Under the pieces are notes generated by a model. That model did no database searches and was not told the origin of the DNA. It was given only the letters and a program-made list of their open reading frames with translations. The position numbers and the translations under genes were made by a program. Below, one piece after another: positions 57,123 through 64,000 of a DNA stretch of 64,000 nt. Position 1 is the stretch's first letter; every line of letters begins with the position of its first letter. The stretch is from positions 7,691,730-7,755,729 of the forward strand of contig CAIIXF020000007.1 in NCBI GenBank assembly GCA_903813345.2, in the 5' to 3' direction. Origin of the DNA: Owenia fusiformis (taxonomy: Eukaryota > Annelida > Polychaeta > Sabellida > Oweniidae).

Positions 57123-60100
57123 GTATGTAAAGCCTATGTTTATTATAAATTGTATAAAAAGAACAAAATCATAACATTCACAAGTGAACCATCGTCCTAG
57201 ATCACACCCTTCTTCGATTTTCCTTCCCCGCAACATAGCTAGGTGCATAATAGAAATATGTGAAGAGTATTGGAATGCAAATTTAGAGTCACAATGACGT
57301 TTGGATTTTTGATGAATTTTTTGTTCAAAAATAAAGAATTAATTTAATGAAGTCTTAATTGTGAGATAAATGGAAAGGTTATCCTAGATTTATGATAACA
57401 CACAAACTAGTTGTCTTTCTAAGATAAGCTGTCATACATACTGGTCTTTGGATTGAATTTTTTCATATCTTCTGAAACAATCCCATAGATTTACACACAA
57501 TATACAACTCGCATATGGAATGGACACATTCACACGATTCTTACATTGTGTATAAAATAAAGATCTATCAAATCTAAAGATTATTGATTCTGCAATTATC
57601 TACACTATTCAATCCAATAAAAGTGTAGAAATTGTAAATCAGGTCCCATTAGACTCGCTCTAGGCTTCCTGGGACAAATATTTTGCCGTACCTACTAGCG
57701 GATACACCCCGGATACATCTAGGGCTCAATGAGTAATATATTAATGATTCTAAAATAACCATTTTTGTATTACGTAATGCTCTAATGCCAAAATAAGATA
57801 ACTAAGAATTCATCAAGAAAGTTAGTTCGAAGGAGTGAGGGACTTAATTATTGTTGAACATTTTGTGTGAGCTTGTTATTTCTCTTTTATGGTAACTTTT
57901 TTGCAGTTCAAGATTGTTAAAACATGGGATTAAACATCTCAGCAAATAACTTGAAGAAATTGAATTCTTTTCAGACTTAATTTAATCCGGTTGTCTATTT
58001 ACACAAATCAAATTGGCAATAAATATGTCAAATGGTTTCATTATCGAAAATATTTTACACCTGTTTTGAACAAATTAACAGTTTATGACTACGCATCTCT
58101 TTCTATACAATTCAATGATCTTCGTACATTTTTGTGGTTTTCTATATATATTTAATTAGTTTTTTTTAATTTGATTTTTTTTTAATTTTAGGAAGAGTAA
58201 ATCGAACTAAAGTGTGAAGATAAATGAATTTGTTTATTCTTAATTTTTTAGAAATTTTTTGACTTTTCAAAAGCTCTTTTGAAATATTACTAATTTTATC
58301 AAAATACCAAGAAAGATTTCACATTTCAAACTTTAAGTCTCATTCAAACTTTAATTGAATTTTTTATTTGTTTTCCGCATCTTTGTCTCACAGTAATTCT
58401 TTGTGAATTTACTTTGATAATTACATTTTTGTGATCTTGAATTGCAAATACAGTTATTTTAGATGTGTCACTTGTAGCTATAGAAATACCATAGGTTGTC
58501 TTTAGAGAGAGAATAAGCTCGCTGCATTAAAGATGAACATCTGTTTTATGACTTATATCCACGTGAGTGTCCATGGAGGGAGGGAGTGGGTGTTCAGTTT
58601 TTTGAAACAATTTGACAACTTTGGCTCAAAATCACTAGAAAATTGAACCCACTGGCTGCAGGCCTGTTGCTAGTGAAACAATGAAGTACACTAGTTTATG
58701 TACAGTAATTGTCAGATTGACCCAAATGTAATTTATTAGCTAATTATCTTTGTATTGTAAATTAAATGCAACATTGTCTTACAGACAATTGATAGTAAAT
58801 GTGATTTTGATGAAACAGTAAATGATGTAATAATCACTAATGATCGGAATCTCAGTGATCTCTCAAGTGGGCACTGCACCCACTTGAGATTTTAATAATA
58901 AACTTGCACCCCCCCCCTAAGAAGTTATTTACACCCACTTGAAAAAAAGAAAATCATGCAAAAATAAGCATATTTTCACCAAATGTCTAAATTTGGAAAA
59001 AAATTATTGGAGAGAATACTGAAGAATGAAATCTCATAGATGTATTTTGGAGTGCACATTGACTTCGGATAATCCACGACAAAAATTCATTGAACTCTTA
59101 TTGAGGATACTCCAAATTTCACTTTCCACTAGAAGAGAGCTTTATCTACATAATTAGTACGAGGCACTTTAAGCCTCATCCTACTCCGAATGCCTCTTCA
59201 CCTTAAGATCAAGGATTTGACCTCTGAACGACATATCCGCCAAAGACTCAACGCCATGATCAACTTATTTCCTTGAGCCTCTTTCATCTAATTTTGAATT
59301 ACCCTTAAACATGAAAATTAATTGACCCATTTAAGATGGCACTGATTGCTCAATTCTAATGTTTGATTATTTTGCTCTTCTATGAGATAAAATAAATTAG
59401 ATTATAACATTAGATGATAATCATATATCTGACTTACTCAGCAAGCAAATGTCCTGACTCAACCCTATTGGACCTTGAGGTAAAGTCCTTCTATTGGCCA
59501 TTAGGTAATGGTGCAATCATTTTTAGAATATAGCTTTTAAACTCTCCATTTATAATTCATATAATGGTACTATTTCATTGAACTTTTTATATTCAAAGTG
59601 GAATCTCCTATTGCCACGACCAATAAATAATTAAATTTTTTTCAATGAAATAGTCATTCTTTATTGTGATTTGGACTAAGCCATATAGATAGTGGTACAT
59701 AAAGTGATAGTTGTCACCAAGGGAATCAAAACCAATCACAAAAAGAATATAAATTTCTCATTTTGCTGTTTCATTTTTGCGATAAATGCTTTTAAAGCAT
59801 GAGGGACTTTTTTAAGGTACAGTGCTTTCCATATTGATTCATAAGGTTTCAGTTCTACACACAGTTCACCTTGATATCTCTAGCAGATAAATCCATGGTT
59901 GAGTAAACAAAACAAAATACGAATGATACTCTCAAAGTAAAGAATGTTGATTATATAAGAGAAACATCAATTCAGTGACTTCTTTCGAAAGAAAGCCATT
60001 TAAGGGCTCTCTAAAGGCCATTTGGTTATATGCCACTTTAACGAACATAGTTACAACTTGTTTCAATGTTGACAGAGGAAAATATAAAACATTTCATGAA

Positions 60101-60870
60101 TGTTATGCTGTAGAAGGAGAATTGAGATGAATATACAACAATATTCATGAATTTCCATCATTCATTTTGAGATAAAAACTACTACTACTATAATGTCAAT
60201 GAGTTGATTGATGTACACCAAGTTTTTTCATATCCTTTTAACCAGGTTGTAACTTAAGGAACACTATTTTGTTCTAAGCATGTTACGTGAATGAAGTCCT
60301 TAAACTATTGAACTTCAGATTAATAAGGCAAAGTGAGTTTTGAAAATATGAGCTCAGCATCAACATTGATTTTTATCAATGGGTCAACTCCTGACAGGAT
60401 AGATCATCCCCCTACATAAATTACGTATTTCAATTATATGAGAATGTTGTACTTTTTTAATAAAATATTTGAATGCCGTATTATAAGACGTCCTTAAATG
60501 AGTTATTGTTGAAGGGTTTTAATGGTGGTTGACATTGAATGAATGAGTATTAATGAGAATTTCCCTGTTACATTTCTCTGTGCTTTTTTGATAAAACAAG
60601 GTATAATCTTTTGTCAGGGTTATCCCATATTATAACTTATATTCCTTAGGGATAACAAGTTATTGTATTTGGCTCATATTTACGTTTCTCTGAGAATAGC
60701 TTTTTAGAGGACAAATTCAACATTACTCGTACTCTTGTTGATCTGATTAGGAACTTTTGATGGATCAATTTTAATATTGAAGGCAGTGTTCTCCCCTGAA
60801 CTTTCTCATTAAATATACACAATTCCTATTTTCACAAAGTATGGTCTTTTTTGTTCTCATTGTTGTCATT
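57123..60870. other. Downstream of INO80C exon 5, no gene recognised
   Basis: Probably intron. No sequence like the expected INO80C C-terminal exon was seen on the plus strand. One decayed MITE copy (58853-59021) is listed; otherwise AT-rich sequence. Confidence 0.5.
58853..59021. repeat. Second copy of the CAGTGATCTCCCCA MITE, decayed
   Basis: Starts CAGTGATCTCTCAAGTGGGC, contains GCACCCACTTGAGATTTT and TACACCCACTTGAAAAA, ends GGAGAGAATACTG. Same order of blocks as 18069-18267. Confidence 0.75.
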
Positions 60871-60872
60871 TT

Positions 60873-61005
60873 TACGTCACCACCATAATTGGCGTTTTTA
60901 TAGTCTCCAACTTTTTTTGCGGACGATGTGGTTTGTGTTGGGTGGTTGGCATTTGTAACAAATGGTAGGTGGTTGTGACATTTTGCATGTTAATGCCTTG
61001 TTCGG
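60873..61005. repeat. TGTCACCAC-hairpin element, copy 10
   Basis: TTACGTCACCACCATAATTG, TATAGTCTCCAACTTTTTTT, GGTGGTTGGCATTTG, TAACAAATGGTAGGTGG, ending GCATGTTAATGCCTTGTTC. Confidence 0.8.
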
Positions 61006-61309
61006 CTTTTCATAGAGGGCAAGGCTTTAAAATCTCAAGTGTCGCTTCTACTTGCTTTGATGCTGATGAGATACTGATGTGATTTCTATATCACGGTTAA
61101 CTCTTAATATAGTTCATTCCACTGGGGTGAAATGTTCTTAAAATGATGATCACTTTAGGGCTAATGAAATGTCCCGAGTCTGTCCATCCATCCGTCCGTT
61201 TGTCTGTCCTTGGTAGACATTTAGAGTTGTTGATAACTTTAGACCCAAATGTATTTAATAGACCGACATCATTGTTTCTGGGTGCTCAATCATGTCAGAG
61301 ACACATATA

Positions 61310-61412
61310 TTTACAAATGGTCTGTGGAGAAATAGTATGTTTACAAATGGTCTATGGACAAATGGTATGTTTACAAATGGTCTATGGACAAATGGTATGT
61401 TTACAAATGGTC
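61310..61412. repeat. 30-bp tandem repeat, 3.5 copies
   Basis: TTACAAATGG starts at 61311, 61341, 61371 and 61401, joined by TCTATGGACAAATGGTATGT. Confidence 0.9.
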
Positions 61413-61439
61413 CAGGGTCTATATTGACAAATGAACATG

Positions 61440-62030
61440 TAGTTAACCTAAGTTGTTTGGCTCTGAAATTGACCTGAATTGGATGCTGTAGTTGACTTAA
61501 ATTGTTGACTCTGTAATAGACTTAAATTGTTTGGGTCTATAAATGGTTCTGTAGTTGACCTGTTGGTTTTGAAATTGACCTAAATTATTTGGCTCTGTAA
61601 TAGACCTAAATTGTTTGGGTCTATAAATGGTTCTGTAGTTGACCTAAATGGTTTGGCTCTGTAATTGACCTAAATTATGTGGTTCTATAGTTGACTTGAA
61701 TTGTTTGGCTCCGTGGTTGACCTGAATTGTTTGGCTTTTCAGTTGATTGTAGTTGTTTTGCTCTGTACTTGACTAAGATTGTTTGACTCTGTAGTTGACC
61801 TAAATTGTTTGGCTCATTAGTTGAGCTAGATTGTTTGGCTCTGTAATTGACCTAAATTGTTTGGCTCTAAAATTGACCTAAGTTGTTTGGTTCTGTAGTT
61901 AACCTAAATTGTTTGGCTCTGTAGTTGACTTTAATTGTTTGGCTATGTAGTTGACCTAAATTATATGGCTCTATTGTTGACCTAAATCATTTGGTTCTGT
62001 GTTTCACCTAAATTGTTAATAAATTATTGA
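61440..62030. repeat. Degenerate 26-27-bp tandem repeat
   Basis: About twenty loose copies of GTTGACCTAAATTGTTTGGC plus TCTGTA. TTGACCTAAATTG and TTTGGCTCTGTA recur throughout. Confidence 0.88.
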
Positions 62031-62978
62031 TTGAAACCAAGGTAGTTTATGTCTTATAAACCTTCATACTCAAATGACTGTCATATTCATGCCTTAATAT
62101 AACTTAAGTTGGATAAATGGATTTAATCACCGGTTTATTTGATTCATGCTGGCAATAATTTGATTTAGACGTTCAAAAGACTCAAATGAAGCAACTCGTT
62201 CAAACAAATCGTATTCCTAGGGATTTCAATGTCGCGTAAATTGAACGAGCAAAACATCACAAGTGTTTACAGCATTTTGATAGATCTTTTAGAATCTGTA
62301 AATCACTGGGAGATTGAACCCTCTGTGTTTAAATATATCGATGAAAAGAATCAGAATGGCAAACCAGGATGTGCCCTTTTATAAATTAATGTATTTAATA
62401 ATACAGGTGAATTTCAGTTGATTCAACAACTATATCTTATATCCTTTTATGATTAGTTCTATTAATATGTCGGAGCTAACTCGCTAATAGTATCAAATTA
62501 CACCTATATCCTGGAAGTTGTTTTTGTAGATTGATTCATTTACTGTTCTATAAAAAATACTTTATCATCGACCAGTTCTTATGTTTCTTTGGAATAGCAC
62601 TCTTGTCAGATTATTTTAAAACACTTTTTCCTTATTAGGTCAATGAAGATCAACTCGGTTCACTTTGACCTTAATGTCAGATCTTGTTTAACCGATTTGT
62701 CTGAATTGATTTTTAGAACCTTTAAAAGCTCATAAATTGTTAGACCTGTCTTTGTAGCTATAATCCAATAGGAATTACATCAAAGATGTATAAACATTAA
62801 AGATGTGGACAGTTTGGCTTAAAAAGTATTCGTTTAAAGGTAGAATCAGATCTGTAGGGGGGGGGTGACAAAATTGCAAGGAACAAATACATCTGAGTTA
62901 ATCATTCAAGTTGTTTTCATGGAACTGGGGTGAGTTTATTATCCCATCGAACGAAGTTCGGAGGGATATAGGGAACGC

Positions 62979-63031
62979 CTCCGTCCGTCCGTCCGTCCGT
63001 CCGTACGTACGTCCGTCCGTCCGTCCGTCCG
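62979..63031. repeat. (CCGT)n simple repeat
   Basis: TCCGTCCGTCCG run with a short ACGTACGT interruption. It follows CCCATCGAACGAAGTTCGGA, a lead sequence often found before such runs in invertebrate repeats. Confidence 0.95.
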
Positions 63032-63109
63032 GGCAATAACTCAAATACCGTTGGCCCGATTTTGTTCATATTTCGTACACATATACCCTATGAGAGTAGA
63101 AGTTCTGCT

Positions 63110-64000
63110 CGAAAGCCGATTTTCAAAATGGCTACTCATTTCAAAATGGCGGCCATTTTAGTGACGATTTTACAGTAATTTAGGTGCAATATGTAAAACT
63201 GTAATAGCAATATGTTTTAAATGTAAAAAAAATTATAAAGGACATTAATAATGCTACAAATGTAGATATTAAAAAGCACATGGCAGCCATCTTGAAAAAT
63301 GGCGGCCTTTACTCGTCATTTTACGATTTTTACTGTAACTCTAAAAATAGTGGAGCGATTTTGTTCATATTTGGTGTGTGAATACTATAAGCATTGTACA
63401 CTGTCTAAAGACACTTTTGGTAGAAGGCGGCCATTTTTCAAAATGGCCGCCATTTTAACGTATTTTACTATAACTCGAAAAGTAGTGGAGCGATTTTGTT
63501 CATATTTGGTATGTGAATACTTTAAGCATGGCACACTGTCCTATGACACTTTTGGTAGAAGGCGGCCATTTTGAAAACAATTTTGAAAAATGGCCGCCAT
63601 TTTAATGTATTTTACTATAACTCGGAAAGTAGTGGAGCGATTTTGTTCATATTTGGTATGTGAATACTATAAGCATGGCACACTGTCCTATGACACTTTT
63701 GGTAGAAGGCGGCCATTTTTCAAAATGGCCGCCATTTTAATGTATTTTACTAATACTCGAAAAGTAGTGGAGCGATTTTGTTCATATTTGGTATGTGAAT
63801 ACTATAAGCATGGAACACCGTCTATTTCTAATGACGCTTTTGGTAGAAGGTGGCCATTTTGAAAAATGGCCGCCATTTTAACGTATTTTACTATTACTCG
63901 AAAAGTAGTGGAGCGATTTTGTTCATATTTGATATGTGAATACTTTAAGCATGGCACATTGTCTAATAAAACTTTGGGGAGTAGTCAGCCATTTTGAAAA
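63110..64000. repeat. 135-147-bp tandem array with AAAATGGCCGCCATTTT palindromes, runs off the window
   Basis: TGGAGCGATTTTGTTCATAT recurs at 63351, 63486, 63633, 63768 and 63909. Each unit also holds TTTGGTAGAAGGCGGCCATT and a GGCCGCC palindrome. Spacing alternates between about 135 and 141-147. Not coding, although frames stay open in places. Confidence 0.92.

Noticed and set aside
58785-58900. Possible INO80C exon after TGTCTTACAG (TIDSKCDFDETVNDVI)
   Set aside because: Phase fits, but there is no likeness to the YL1-type C-terminus and no clean donor; the end runs into a MITE copy.
61440-62030. CRISPR-like regular repeats
   Set aside because: Degenerate tandem units without unique spacers, in an animal genome.
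63299-63862. Open frames with repeated VVERFCSYLVCEYYKHG
   Set aside because: Tandem non-coding array; units of 135-147 bp, no start context, and other units have stops.

Overview
The window is a piece of an AT-rich, intron-rich metazoan nuclear genome full of short transposon-derived repeats. It holds three animal genes with GT-AG introns and one well-supported U12-type AT-AC intron. The repeat types (ACAGTAAAACCTG terminal-repeat elements, GCGGGACA repeats, CCGT runs next to tandem arrays) and the survival of a minor-class intron suggest a slowly evolving marine invertebrate such as a mollusc, annelid, echinoderm, hemichordate or amphioxus. I cannot name the species.

Layout. (1) 1193-5979, minus strand: dystroglycan (DAG1), three coding exons, about 1423 residues, with a very long Ser/Thr mucin region. 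(2) 5980-10998: intergenic space between divergent genes, with a short palindrome carrying CCCAGAATGC motifs and a decayed LINE tail. (3) 10999-45809, plus strand: ADAM10 metalloprotease, thirteen coding exons, about 808 residues, starting with a 20-kb intron 1. Its introns hold a TA-flanked 1.8-kb transposon with a small ORF, three long foldback elements, two arrays built of TGACCT/AGGTCA half-sites, and many short hairpin elements. (4) 45810-52454: 3' untranslated and intergenic sequence with a 30-bp minisatellite and nested mariner-type transposons. (5) 52455-57122 and beyond, plus strand: INO80C, a subunit of the INO80 chromatin remodeller; its last coding exon was not found and probably lies past the window. 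A 2-kb foldback fills much of its first intron. (6) 57123-64000: repeats only, ending in a 135-147-bp tandem array that runs off the window.

The most striking feature is at the membrane-spanning exon of ADAM10 (44749-44883). A 78-bp unit that contains the transmembrane segment and the exon's own 5' splice site is repeated in tandem: six full units, each with a GTGAGT donor, plus a seventh partial unit without one. The whole stretch stays open in the coding frame, so the choice of donor could give ADAM10 with one to six membrane spans, or a tail-less form if none is used. ADAM10 intron 9 is the AT-AC intron: only those borders keep the disintegrin/cysteine-rich reading frame.

Dystroglycan and ADAM10 are both cell-surface proteins and are transcribed away from each other, about 5 kb apart; INO80C is nuclear and unrelated. 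I see no operon-like logic, and the linkage may be chance. All calls come from reading the sequence and from remembered family features; no searches were run.
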